64,000 nt of DNA from Mycobacterium sp. ACS1612 (GTDB taxonomy: Bacteria > Actinomycetota > Actinomycetes > Mycobacteriales > Mycobacteriaceae). Position numbers and translations under genes: made by a program. The stretch covers positions 26,210 through 90,209 of the forward strand of contig NZ_LZHZ01000045.1 in NCBI RefSeq assembly GCF_001667505.1. The letters are read 5' to 3'. Below the pieces are notes generated by a model that was not told where the DNA came from, did no database searches, and saw nothing but the letters and a program-made list of their open reading frames with translations. Within the stretch, counting starts at the first letter, position 1; each line of letters opens with the position of its first letter. Shown one piece after another: positions 25,517-33,477 of this stretch.

Positions 25517-27769
25517 CTATCCGGCATCGGCGGCGACCACCGAGGTGACCCGGTGGATCGCGAACTCGCGCACCCGGCCCGACGCCGGATCGTAGGCCGT
25601 CAGCTGCCCGCCGCGGACGTTGATCGGCGCCACCACCCGTTGGGTTGCCACTCCTGCGGGGTCGACGTAGCCGATCACCACCGAAGCCTGGTGGTGCGCG
25701 GCCTCCTGCAGTTGTGAGATCGCGACTGCGGGGTCGAGGCGCATGTCGTCGAACGACGCGGACGCCACCTTGCGCAGCACCGCGACGATCGCGCCGAGCG
25801 TCTGGCTGGTCGGCGTCGGTGGGCGGTAGCTGCGCCGCCGCCCCGGTGGCGCGGGCACCCGGGCGCCGCGTGCGCGGATGTCGACGATGGTGCCGGTTGA
25901 GTCCTCGGCCGCGGGCGCGAAACCCGCCTCCCGCAATCCGGCGAGCACATCGGAGATCGGCGCCTGCGACACCGCGACGGTCGGGGCGAGCAGCCGCATC
26001 TCCAGTTGGTCGACGGCGGGCGCCGCGACGGCCTGTGCGAGCAGCGCAGGGTCCTCACAGCGCACGAACGACTGGGCCATGCCGACGCGCAGTTGCCCGT
26101 GCCGACGCGCCACGTCGTCGATCAGATAGGTAAGGCCTTGCGGCACAGGAGTTTTCGAGTGCTTGCCGAACAGCGCATGCAACTCGCTTGCGGTCCGGCC
26201 GGTGTCGAGGGCGCGCCGGATCGACGCCTCGCTGATGCGATACACCATCGCCGCGCCCGCGGATTCCACCGTCGCCACCGACGCCAGTTGTTCGGCCAGG
26301 TCGCGCTGCAGCGGCCCTGGCACGATGACCGTCAGATCGGCCTGCAGCAGGAAGTGGTCGATGGGCGCGGGCAGCACCTTGTCCATCGCCGCGATCACCG
26401 CGTCGGCCGATTCGTCGGCGAGCATCTTGCGCGCGGGCGAGGCGATGGCGCCGCGGCCCACCAGGCCGACCGCATGTGCCTCGGCCAGCAGGTGACCGAC
26501 GGGATCGGGTTGCAATCGCGCCGCCCACCGGGGGCGCCGCCACGTCATCGCGCGGGACGCGGAGATGGCGTCGACGCCGGACCCGGCGGGCAGGTCGGCC
26601 AACACGTCGAGCAGCAATCGGCGGTCCAGGGGTGCCGCCGTCGAGAACAACGAATCTGAAAGCGCGGCATAGGGTTTGCCGTCGGGGCCGCGGCTGCCGA
26701 CCAGGCTCGGCCGTCCCGGCAGCTCCAGCCACGTCGTGGCCAGCAGATGCCACTTGGTGGCGGTCGACGACTCGACGAACCGGTCGGCCGCCACCGTCGG
26801 CGACCAATACGGCCCGAGGCCGCCGTCGTGCGGATCCGGTTCGGGCATGCCCGCCGCGATCAGCTTTGCCGCCGCCGACACCTCCAGGATGAGCCCGAGT
26901 CGGGAATCGTCGATGCCGGTGATCTTGGTCAGCCGCTTGACGTCGCGCACCCCCAGCCCGCCGCTGCGCAACTCGGGAACCGGTGTGGCGCCAAGCGTTT
27001 CGATCACCAGCTCGACCTCGCGCAGCAGGTCGAGCACCGCGCCCGCGGCCACCGCGTCGACGTCGGCGGCGGTGGTGGTGGACACCGTCGGATCGGGTTG
27101 CACCAGATGCACCGGGCCGGGCTGCTCGCCGCGCATCACCTGCCCGACCAGCCGCGGCAGGATCACGGTCTCGTCGTCGACCTGACGCAGCAGCCCGGCG
27201 GCCAACAGGCGCTGCACCGGACGGTCCGCCGGGGTGCCGGGGGCGGCGTCACGGGTGCGGCCCATCGGCGAACCCTCCAACAGGCGCTGCAGCAATTCGC
27301 GGGCGGGACCGTCAAGCGTTTCGAGTCGGGCGGCGATGTCGGTCTGCTCGGTGTCCTCGAGGGTGGCCTGGCCGGGAAGCCAGGGCAGCCCGGACGCGGC
27401 CTCGGCCACCACCCGCACGGTCGAGTCGCCCCACACGAGCGCCCGCTCGCGGAGGTCGTCGAGTGCGGCGGCGAGGGAGCCTTCGGGCGCGCGGTCCCCG
27501 ACCAGCGCCAGTAGTTTGGCCAGCGGCACGGCGGCGGTGTCGGCGTGCAGCACCAGCAGCCCGTCGAGCAGCGCCAGGTGCAGGAAATCCAGCCCGTCGG
27601 TGGCGGCCTTGACCGACTGCCGGGCCTGGGCGCGGGCGGCCAGCGCGGCGATGGTGCCCGGCGGCGGTTGGGTCAGGTCGGGCCGCAGCTCCAGCAGCCG
27701 GATCAGCCGCTCATCGTCAAGCTCGGCCAGCCAGGCGCCCAGCGGGACGCCCGGAGAACTATCGGTCAT
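25517..27769 (-). CDS. Helicase-associated domain protein (XPB partner type)
   Basis: 750 residues, matching M. tuberculosis Rv0862c by position. There is no Walker A or DEAD motif, so it is not a helicase itself. The C-terminal third carries the XPB/Ssl2-type helicase-associated domain. The N-terminal two thirds are helical repeats with winged-helix character (LSQ and DDERLIRLLELRPDLTQ stretches). Proteins like this occur beside XPB in actinobacteria and may regulate or clamp it. The function is not established. It diverges from the small gene at 27835. Confidence 0.85.
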   Translation of the reverse strand: MTDSSPGVPLGAWLAELDDERLIRLLELRPDLTQPPPGTIAALAARAQARQSVKAATDGLDFLHLALLDGLLVLHADTAAVPLAKLLALVGDRAPEGSLAAALDDLRERALVWGDSTVRVVAEAASGLPWLPGQATLEDTEQTDIAARLETLDGPARELLQRLLEGSPMGRTRDAAPGTPADRPVQRLLAAGLLRQVDDETVILPRLVGQVMRGEQPGPVHLVQPDPTVSTTTAADVDAVAAGAVLDLLREVELVIETLGATPVPELRSGGLGVRDVKRLTKITGIDDSRLGLILEVSAAAKLIAAGMPEPDPHDGGLGPYWSPTVAADRFVESSTATKWHLLATTWLELPGRPSLVGSRGPDGKPYAALSDSLFSTAAPLDRRLLLDVLADLPAGSGVDAISASRAMTWRRPRWAARLQPDPVGHLLAEAHAVGLVGRGAIASPARKMLADESADAVIAAMDKVLPAPIDHFLLQADLTVIVPGPLQRDLAEQLASVATVESAGAAMVYRISEASIRRALDTGRTASELHALFGKHSKTPVPQGLTYLIDDVARRHGQLRVGMAQSFVRCEDPALLAQAVAAPAVDQLEMRLLAPTVAVSQAPISDVLAGLREAGFAPAAEDSTGTIVDIRARGARVPAPPGRRRSYRPPTPTSQTLGAIVAVLRKVASASFDDMRLDPAVAISQLQEAAHHQASVVIGYVDPAGVATQRVVAPINVRGGQLTAYDPASGRVREFAIHRVTSVVAADAG

Positions 27770-27834
27770 TGCTGACCAGCGTAAAGCAGTTGGCCGGTGT
27801 CGCCACTGGCCGCTGGGCCTGCCACAATGTGCAC

Positions 27835-28026
27835 GTGGCTGACAACAAAGGCAAGAAGCAGTACGTCGACCCGGGCTGGCCCGTGCTCGACGGCGATGAC
27901 GATCACGCGGTCAGCGAGCTGGCCACTGACCGCACCGGTGCGCTGTCGCCATTCGGTGAGCTCGTTTTTCCACAGCCGGCCGACGAACTTCCCTACGTCC
28001 ACCCCGTCACCGTCGTCAACAGGTAG
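27835..28026 (+). CDS. Small conserved protein ahead of moaC (Rv0863-like)
   Basis: About 63 residues from the GTG at 27835; a GTG at 27829 is an alternative. It is polar and acidic, with the stretch KKQYVDPGWPVLDGDDDHAV and the C-terminus PYVHPVTVVNR. No membrane segment or known motif. It sits 2 bp before moaC, so it is probably the first gene of a moaC-mog-moaE transcript. Position matches M. tuberculosis Rv0863. Function unknown. Confidence 0.7.
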   Translation: MADNKGKKQYVDPGWPVLDGDDDHAVSELATDRTGALSPFGELVFPQPADELPYVHPVTVVNR

Positions 28027-28028
28027 CG

Positions 28029-28505
28029 GTGGACCAAGCACGTCGGCTGTCGCATCTGGATGAATCCGGTGCGGCGCACATGGTCGACGTCACAGGTAAG
28101 GACGCGACCAAACGCATCGCGGTAGCCGCGGGAACCTTCCACACCACCGCCGATGTCGTCGCGCTGATCGCATCCGGCGGGCTGCCCAAAGGCGATGCGT
28201 TGGCCACGGCGCGGGTCGCGGGCATCATGGCCGCCAAGCGCACCTCCGACCTGATCCCGCTGTGCCATCCGCTGGCGCTCACCGGTGTTGACGTCGACTT
28301 CGAGATCGGCGACGACCACGTCGCGATCACCGCCACGGTGCGCACCACCGACCGCACCGGCGTCGAGATGGAGGCGATGACCGCGGTCAGCGTCGCCGGG
28401 CTGACGCTTTACGACATGATCAAGGCCGTTGACCCCGCCGCCCGCATCGACGACGTCCGCGTACTGCGCAAAGAGGGCGGCAAGACCGGGCTGTGGACAA
28501 GGTGA
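28029..28505 (+). CDS. moaC: Cyclic pyranopterin monophosphate synthase MoaC
   Basis: 158 residues from a GTG, the usual length. Family motifs: MVDVTGKDATKRIAVA, then GGLPKGDALATARVAGIMAAK, then LIPLCHPLALTGVDVDF, and GVEMEAMTAVSVAGLTLYDM. The Lys and His of these stretches form the active site. It converts the MoaA product to cyclic pyranopterin monophosphate, the first stable intermediate of molybdenum cofactor. It is followed by mog with an overlap, then moaE. M. tuberculosis has this set as moaC2-mog-moaE2. Confidence 0.95.
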   Translation: MDQARRLSHLDESGAAHMVDVTGKDATKRIAVAAGTFHTTADVVALIASGGLPKGDALATARVAGIMAAKRTSDLIPLCHPLALTGVDVDFEIGDDHVAITATVRTTDRTGVEMEAMTAVSVAGLTLYDMIKAVDPAARIDDVRVLRKEGGKTGLWTR

Positions 28506-28981
28506 TGAGATCCGGCCGGGTGGTGATCGCCTCCACCCGCGCGGCGGCGGGAGTCTACGAGGACCGCACCGGCCCGGTGATCGTCGACTGGCTCAACGCG
28601 CAGGGCATCAGCACGCCGGCGCCGGTTGTGGTGGCGGACGGACCCGACGTCGGCACCGCGCTGTCCGCTGCGATCGGCGAGAACGTCGACGTGATCATCA
28701 CGTCCGGCGGTACCGGAATCTCGCCGACGGATCGCACGGCTGACATCACCGCGGGCCTGCTCGACTACCAGATCCCCGGACTGGCCGACGCGATCCGGCG
28801 GTCCGGGCTGCCGCACGTGCCGACGTCGGTGCTCTCCCGCGGCGTGTGCGGCGTGCGGGGCCGCACGCTGATCGTCAACTTGCCCGGCTCGACGGGCGGG
28901 GTCAAAGACGGCCTCGGCGTGCTCGACGCGGTGCTCACCCACGCCCTCGATCAACTCAGCGGTAAGGACCACACCCGATGA
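28502..28981 (+). CDS. mog: MogA/MoaB-type molybdopterin adenylyltransferase
   Basis: About 159 residues. The molybdopterin-binding fold shows DVIITSGGTGISPTDRTADI and LIVNLPGSTGGVKDGL. It adenylates molybdopterin before molybdate insertion. The start is uncertain: GTG 28502 overlaps the moaC stop as GTGA, with ATG 28505 next and GTG 28493 further up; all give a protein that opens on the fold. Translation is probably coupled to moaC. moaE starts 4 bp before its stop. Confidence 0.92.
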   Translation: MMRSGRVVIASTRAAAGVYEDRTGPVIVDWLNAQGISTPAPVVVADGPDVGTALSAAIGENVDVIITSGGTGISPTDRTADITAGLLDYQIPGLADAIRRSGLPHVPTSVLSRGVCGVRGRTLIVNLPGSTGGVKDGLGVLDAVLTHALDQLSGKDHTR

Positions 28982-29406
28982 CCGCCGTCGTGCTGCGCGT
29001 CGAACTGACCGACCACCCCATCGAACTGTCGGACTACGAGGCGTTGGTGGCGCACGAATCTGCCGGAGCCGTCGTGGGATTCGCGGGTGTGGTGCGCGAT
29101 CACGACGGCGGACGCCACGTCACGCGGTTGGAGTACTCGGCACACCCGGCGGCGCAACAGACGCTCGAGGAGGTGGCCGCCGAGATCGCGGCCGAGGCCA
29201 CCGGCGTGCGCGCCATCGCGGTCAGCCACCGCATCGGCACGCTGCAGATCGGCGACGCGGCGTTGGTCGCTGCCGTCGCCGCGGATCATCGGGCAGCCGC
29301 GTTCGACACCTGCGCGCGACTCGTCGACACCGTCAAGGCGCGGCTACCGGTGTGGAAACACCAGTTCTTCGCCGACGGCTCCGACGAGTGGGTGAACTCC
29401 GCCTGA
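28978..29406 (+). CDS. moaE: Molybdopterin synthase catalytic subunit MoaE
   Basis: 142 residues. Signatures: GAVVGFAGVVRDHDGGRHV, LEYSAHPAAQQTLEEVAAEI, VSHRIGTLQIGDAALV, and the catalytic-lysine end LPVWKHQFFADGSDEWV. It pairs with MoaD, which carries the sulfur, to turn cyclic pyranopterin monophosphate into molybdopterin. ATGA overlap with mog. The MoaD partner lies 1.8 kb away on the opposite strand past rpfA. Confidence 0.95.
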   Translation: MTAVVLRVELTDHPIELSDYEALVAHESAGAVVGFAGVVRDHDGGRHVTRLEYSAHPAAQQTLEEVAAEIAAEATGVRAIAVSHRIGTLQIGDAALVAAVAADHRAAAFDTCARLVDTVKARLPVWKHQFFADGSDEWVNSA

Positions 29407-29410
29407 CCCG

Positions 29411-30730
29411 TCAGGCCGGCGGCAGGACCGGCGCAGGTGCGTCGGGGGCGGGCGGCGGCGGAAGCGGCGCACCGGGCGGCGGCGCGGCCGGATCAGCCGG
29501 TGCGGGCGCGTTCGGCACGTTGGGGCCGGGGCCCTGCTGCGGGTACGGCGTGTTCATGTTGCGCTGAGCCAGGCCCATGATCAGCGCTTCCTTACCGCTG
29601 ATCTCGTGGTTCTGCACCGCCGACCACAGGTCCTTCAGGTAGCTGACGTTGGGGCTGTCAGTGCCGTCGGCTCCTGGGTCCATCGTCGAACCGGGCGGCA
29701 GAGCGTCCGGGCTGGCCAGGTGCGGAACGCCGTCCGGCAGCGAGGGCAGCGCCGCAGGCACCGACGCGGGATCGGTGGTGGCCTGGTTCGCAAGGTCAAG
29801 CGCCTGGCCGGGAATGTTGACCGCGTTGAGCGGGGCCAGTGGGTCCGGCGCGGGTGCCGCAACGGCCCCCGGCGCGGGCGGCGCCGGGGGAGCCGGTGGG
29901 GCGGGCGGGAGCGGCGGCAGTGCGGGGTCGACCGGTGCCGGGTCGAGAGGTGCGGGCGCGTGCAGGGCCCACAGCTGCGGCTGGTCGGCTGGCGGCGGCG
30001 CGTCGGCGTGGTCCCAGTCGGCGGGGGCCGGGGCGGCCATGGGATCCGCGGGCGGCGCAACGTCCGCGGGTGCCGCGACATCGGCGGGCGGAGGAACGTC
30101 AGCAGGCGGCGGCAACGGCGCGTCCAGCGAGGCGTCGACGATCTGGGCCTGGTCCGGCGGAGGCGGAGGCGCGTCGGGCAGCGGAGCGGGTGGGGGCGGC
30201 GGCGCGTCAGGCGGAGGCGCGTCGGCGGGCAGCGGAGCCGACAGCGCGTCGATCGGCGCGGCGTCCGGCGGCGGCGGGGGAGCGAGCGGGTCCACCGGCG
30301 GCGGGGGCAGTTCGCCGTTCACATCGGGATTGTCGAGAGGCTGCGGCTCGACGACGTTGCGCGGGGTGGAGCCGGAAAGGCCTCGACCGCACACGGGCCA
30401 GGCGCCCTTGCCCTGGGTGGCGAGCACACGCTCGGCGACCGCGATCTGCTCTTCTTTGGTGGCCATGTGAGCGGAGGGGGCGAACTGGCCGCCGCCGTGT
30501 GACGACCATGTGCTCGGCGAGAACTGGAGCCCACCCTGGTAGCCGTTTCCGGTGTTGATCGCCCAGTTGTTACCCGATTCGCACTTGGCGACCTGGTCCC
30601 ATTCGCCGTCGGTCGCGGCGCTGGCATGCCCGGCGAGGGCAAGGCTTCCACTTCCGATCACGGCGCCGGTGAAGGCGATCTTCGCGACATTTACTGCCGA
30701 TGCAGTGGGCTTGCGGTGCCGTCCACTCAT
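29411..30730 (-). CDS. rpfA: Resuscitation-promoting factor RpfA
   Basis: 439 residues from the ATG at 30730. Signal peptide to about residue 38 (ALAGHASA-ATDGEW). The Rpf transglycosylase-like domain covers about 40-116: catalytic Glu51 in KCESGNNW, YQGGLQFSPSTW, and disulfide partners Cys50 and Cys114. From about residue 125 a long Pro/Ala/Asp-rich region (PPPDAPPPPPAPLPD type) extends to about 350, as is typical of RpfA. A conserved end (LKDLWSAVQNHEISGKEALI) follows. It cleaves peptidoglycan for growth resumption from dormancy. Its 433-bp upstream interval holds a riboswitch and a CRP-like site. It converges with moaE 4 bp apart. Confidence 0.95.
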   Translation of the reverse strand: MSGRHRKPTASAVNVAKIAFTGAVIGSGSLALAGHASAATDGEWDQVAKCESGNNWAINTGNGYQGGLQFSPSTWSSHGGGQFAPSAHMATKEEQIAVAERVLATQGKGAWPVCGRGLSGSTPRNVVEPQPLDNPDVNGELPPPPVDPLAPPPPPDAAPIDALSAPLPADAPPPDAPPPPPAPLPDAPPPPPDQAQIVDASLDAPLPPPADVPPPADVAAPADVAPPADPMAAPAPADWDHADAPPPADQPQLWALHAPAPLDPAPVDPALPPLPPAPPAPPAPPAPGAVAAPAPDPLAPLNAVNIPGQALDLANQATTDPASVPAALPSLPDGVPHLASPDALPPGSTMDPGADGTDSPNVSYLKDLWSAVQNHEISGKEALIMGLAQRNMNTPYPQQGPGPNVPNAPAPADPAAPPPGAPLPPPPAPDAPAPVLPPA

Positions 30731-30734
30731 AGGT

Positions 30735-30930
30735 GCGCTAGATCCTCTCTTATGCACGCCTACGAGGTCAGCTGTCGGGTTCGGGCTGGAGAGGTTGCCC
30801 GGCCGTGTCAGACACGGCTTCACCCCAAGGGGCCGCTGAGCGGCTCCTGGTCCTTGTGTTCGGCGGACCGTTGGGTCCCCCGCCTCCATCCAGGTTGTTC
30901 GTCGTCGTCCCGTGTCCCAACGGATGGAGC
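30735..30930 (-). ncRNA. ydaO/yuaA-type c-di-AMP riboswitch in the rpfA leader
   Basis: Read on the minus strand, the leader contains the conserved blocks of the ydaO aptamer in order: GGGGACCCAA, then TTGGGGTGAA, then a hairpin GCCGTGTC-T-GACACGGC, then GGGCAACCTC, CCCGAACCCGACAGCTGACC and TCGTAGGCG, ending GAGAGGA before the rpfA ATG. ydaO riboswitches bind c-di-AMP and are known ahead of rpf genes in actinobacteria. Boundaries are approximate. I see no clear downstream terminator, so the control mode (termination or ribosome access) is undecided. Confidence 0.85.
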
Positions 30931-31146
30931 TCGGCGTAGTTGAGCACGGCGGGCCAAACGATTAGGGGTCGATGGCTTGGGACGCAACGCTAACGGGTCG
31001 CGTTGGTCACGTCACCTTTTGCCGAACTCGGCGATTCGGGGCCAGGCAAATCTTAAAAGGGCTCTAAAACCCCAAGACGCCAACGCGTTTCCGCAGGAAC
31101 ACTTTCACAGGTAACGATTCGTGGTCATCTTGTGACCATTCCGTGA

Positions 31147-31162
31147 TGTGACGCAAATCACG
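31147..31162. promoter_or_regulatory. CRP-like binding site upstream of rpfA
   Basis: TGTGA-CGCAAA-TCACG matches the CRP consensus TGTGA-N6-TCACA at 9 of 10 positions. In M. tuberculosis, CRP (Rv3676) controls rpfA. It lies about 417 bp upstream of the rpfA ATG and immediately after the moaD stop, consistent with a promoter well upstream of the riboswitch. Confidence 0.65.
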
Positions 31163-31163
31163 C

Positions 31164-31418
31164 TTATCCGCCTGCGAACGGGGGAAGAACATCGACGGTT
31201 TGAGTGTCGCTCAACGCCAACCCCAAGTCCCGCACCGCAATTCCGTCGCAGAGGTATGAGCATCGGCTCAACACTTTCGCCAGTGCGGGGTCCCGGTCGC
31301 CCAGTGTCTGCACCAACGAAGCGACTGTCGTTCCGGGCGCGACGGCGATGATCTCGTCGTCGAAGCCTGCGGCCGCGCGGGCGGCGGCAAAGTAGCGCAC
31401 GGTCACCTTCACCGACAC
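31164..31418 (-). CDS. moaD: Molybdopterin synthase sulfur carrier MoaD
   Basis: 84 residues, a ubiquitin-like fold ending in the diagnostic double glycine (VLPPFAGG). The opening VKVTVRYFAAARAAAGFDDE is typical. The C-terminal Gly is thiocarboxylated and delivers sulfur to MoaE. It begins with GTG 1 bp after the moaA stop, so the YccF-moaA-moaD genes form a tightly packed operon. The stop lies only 2 bp from the CRP-like site for rpfA. Confidence 0.93.
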   Translation of the reverse strand: MSVKVTVRYFAAARAAAGFDDEIIAVAPGTTVASLVQTLGDRDPALAKVLSRCSYLCDGIAVRDLGLALSDTQTVDVLPPFAGG

Positions 31419-31419
31419 G

Positions 31420-32472
31420 TCAGCCGCCGATCGCGCTCATCGGGCGCTCCGGTTGTACGAAGTCCGGGTCGTTGATGCCGTGGCCCGCCGCCTTGATCCA
31501 CATGGTGGCGCGCCAGGCGGCCGCCAGTGCGTCGTCGTCGGCGCCCGCCCGGATCAGGCGGCGTAGATCGGTCTCGTGGCGAGAGAACAGACAGTTGCGG
31601 ATCTGGCCGTCGGCGGTGAGCCGGGTGCGGTCGCACGCCGCACAGAAGGCATGCGAGACCGAGGCGATGATGCCGACCTTGCCCCGCCCGTCGTCGACGT
31701 CCCACAATTCGGCGGGAGCCGAGCCCCGCGGCGCCCGGTCAGGCTGCAGATCGAAGTGTTCGCGCAGAGCGGCCAACACGTCGTCGGCGGCGATGGCCCG
31801 GCCGCGCTGCCACTGATGGCCGGCGTCCAGCGGCATCTGCTCGATGATGCGCAGCTGGTACCCGTGCTCGAGGCAGAACCGCAGCAGCGCGGGGGCGTCG
31901 TCGAGCCCGGTGACCGGATCCAGCACCGCGTTGACCTTCACCGGATTCAACCCGGCGGCCTTTGCGGCCGCGAGTCCCCGCAGCACGTCGGGCAGTCGGT
32001 CGCGGCGGGTGATGCGGGCGAACCGTTCCGCGTCGACGGTGTCGAGGGAGACGTTGATCCGGTTTAGCCCGGCCTCTTTCAGCGCGGCGGCCCGCTTGTC
32101 CAGCCCGATCCCGTTGGTGGTCAACGTGATTTCGGGTCGGGGCCGCAACGACGCGGTGGCGGCGACGACGTCTTCGAGGTGTTTGGCCACCAACGGTTCA
32201 CCGCCGGTGAAGCGGACGCTGGTGATGCCGAGCCGGGTGACCGCGATGCGCAGCAGCCGCACCAACTCGTCGGTGCGCAGCAGTTGCTCGCCCGGAAGCC
32301 AGTTCAGGCCCTCGGCGGGCATGCAGTACGTGCAGCGCAGGTTGCAGCGATCGGTCAGCGACACCCGCAGGTCGGTGGCGACGCGGCCGTACGTGTCGAC
32401 CATCGGACCGTCGATGGGCATTCCCTGCACGGGGCGCTGCACCGAAGGGACGCCGAGTTCGGTGATGGTCAT
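31420..32472 (-). CDS. moaA: GTP 3',8-cyclase MoaA (radical SAM)
   Basis: About 350 residues from the ATG at 32472. The SAM cluster motif CNLRCTYC lies in LTDRCNLRCTYCMPAEGL. The second cluster is held by C-terminal cysteines (HAFCAACDRTRLTADGQIRNC). It starts molybdenum cofactor synthesis by rearranging GTP. The stop precedes the moaD GTG by 1 bp and the start overlaps the YccF gene stop by 4 bp. The expected C-terminal GG does not occur; the protein ends SAIGG, which does in fact present a double glycine. Confidence 0.94.
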   Translation of the reverse strand: MTITELGVPSVQRPVQGMPIDGPMVDTYGRVATDLRVSLTDRCNLRCTYCMPAEGLNWLPGEQLLRTDELVRLLRIAVTRLGITSVRFTGGEPLVAKHLEDVVAATASLRPRPEITLTTNGIGLDKRAAALKEAGLNRINVSLDTVDAERFARITRRDRLPDVLRGLAAAKAAGLNPVKVNAVLDPVTGLDDAPALLRFCLEHGYQLRIIEQMPLDAGHQWQRGRAIAADDVLAALREHFDLQPDRAPRGSAPAELWDVDDGRGKVGIIASVSHAFCAACDRTRLTADGQIRNCLFSRHETDLRRLIRAGADDDALAAAWRATMWIKAAGHGINDPDFVQPERPMSAIGG

Positions 32473-32867
32473 GCGGCGGCCCGCACGAGTTGGCTGTCGA
32501 CGGGCACGATCTCCTTGCCCAGCGGCAGCAACGACACCGGGATGAGCTTGAGGTTGGCCAGCGCCAGCGGGATGCCGACGATGGTGACGGCCATCGCGAT
32601 GGCGGTGAGCACGTGGCCGATGGCCAGCCAGATGCCGAACAGGATGACCCAGATGATGTTGCCGATCAGCGCGCCCGGCCGCGTCCCCGGCTTGTCGACG
32701 ATGGTGCGGCCGAACGGCCACAGCGCATACGACGCGATCCGCAGCGCGGCGAAGCCGAACGGAATGGTGATGATCAGGACGAAGCAGATGACGGCGGCCA
32801 GTAGATAGCCAAGCGCCAGCCACAGGCCGCCGAACAGCAGCCAAATGATGTTCAGTAGCAGGCGCAT
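32469..32867 (-). CDS. YccF-domain inner membrane protein
   Basis: 132 residues with two copies of the YccF domain in tandem: LNIIWLLFGGLWLALGYLLA with FVLIITIPFGFAALRIA, and GNIIWVILFGIWLAIGHVL with VTIVGIPLALANLKLIPVS. Four membrane helices are expected. M. tuberculosis Rv0870c is the equivalent. It overlaps moaA by 4 bp (ATGA), so it is the first gene of the moaA-moaD operon. Function unknown. Confidence 0.88.
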   Translation of the reverse strand: MRLLLNIIWLLFGGLWLALGYLLAAVICFVLIITIPFGFAALRIASYALWPFGRTIVDKPGTRPGALIGNIIWVILFGIWLAIGHVLTAIAMAVTIVGIPLALANLKLIPVSLLPLGKEIVPVDSQLVRAAA

Positions 32868-32946
32868 CTTCCCTCCAGCGGTTGTTCAAGACTACCGATA
32901 TAAGGGGGTGCTGGCGGCTCTGGCCTCCGAGTAGGATCACCTAATC

Positions 32947-32997
32947 GCGTCCCGACGCAGGCGGGACGCTTTCCTTATGTAGTCAGTATGTAGTCAG
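32947..32997 (+). promoter_or_regulatory. cspB leader: hairpin followed by an 11-bp tandem repeat
   Basis: A perfect 8-bp stem, GCGTCCCG (32947-32954) with CGGGACGC (32962-32969), 7-nt loop, is followed by TTTCCTT and then two perfect copies of TATGTAGTCAG at 32976-32986 and 32987-32997. The cspB start is at 33026. It could be a cold-sensitive leader structure, an attenuator or an operator. The repeat is not explained by coding. Confidence 0.5.
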
Positions 32998-33025
32998 TTC
33001 CTCCAGAGACAAGCGGGTGAGACCA

Positions 33026-33436
33026 GTGCCGACCGGCCGGGTTAAGTGGTACGACGCCGAGAAGGGCTTCGGCTTTCTGTCGCAGGAAGACGGCGAGGAC
33101 GTCTACGTTCGGTCCTCGGCGCTGCCCGCCGGTGTCGAGGGTCTGAAGGCCGGGCAACGCGTCGAGTTCGGCGTGGCCGCCGGGCGTCGCGGCCCACAGG
33201 CGTTGAGCCTGAAGCTGATCGACCCGCCGCCGAGCCTGACCCGGACCCGCCGCGAGGGGGCGGCCGCCGAGCACAAGCACAGTCCCGACGAACTGCACGG
33301 CATGGTCGAGGACATGATCACGTTGCTCGAGAACACGGTGCAGCCCGAGTTGCGCAAGGGCCGCTATCCCGACCGCAAGGTCGCCCGCCGGGTGTCGGAG
33401 GTGGTGCGGGCCGTCGCCCGCGAACTCGACGCCTAG
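33026..33436 (+). CDS. cspB: Cold-shock domain protein CspB with C-terminal extension
   Basis: About 136 residues from the GTG at 33026 (PTGRVKWYDAEKGFGFL onward). RNP1 is KGFGFL and RNP2 lies in VYVRSSAL, giving a single cold-shock OB fold over residues 1-65. A charged helical extension (about 70-136) carries ELHGMVEDMITLLENTV. Longer than the usual 67 residues, as in other mycobacterial CspB (Rv0871). It binds single-stranded RNA or DNA. A GTG at 33017 would add three residues. The leader structure is listed separately. Confidence 0.93.
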   Translation: MPTGRVKWYDAEKGFGFLSQEDGEDVYVRSSALPAGVEGLKAGQRVEFGVAAGRRGPQALSLKLIDPPPSLTRTRREGAAAEHKHSPDELHGMVEDMITLLENTVQPELRKGRYPDRKVARRVSEVVRAVARELDA

Positions 33437-33477
33437 GGAGATGTCGCACCCGAATTCGGTTAGGGAAGACTGAACCC

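Noticed and set aside
29600..30440. Plus-strand Arg/Gly-rich frames antisense to rpfA
   Set aside because: They are mirror images of the Pro/Ala-rich repeats of RpfA and have no independent support.
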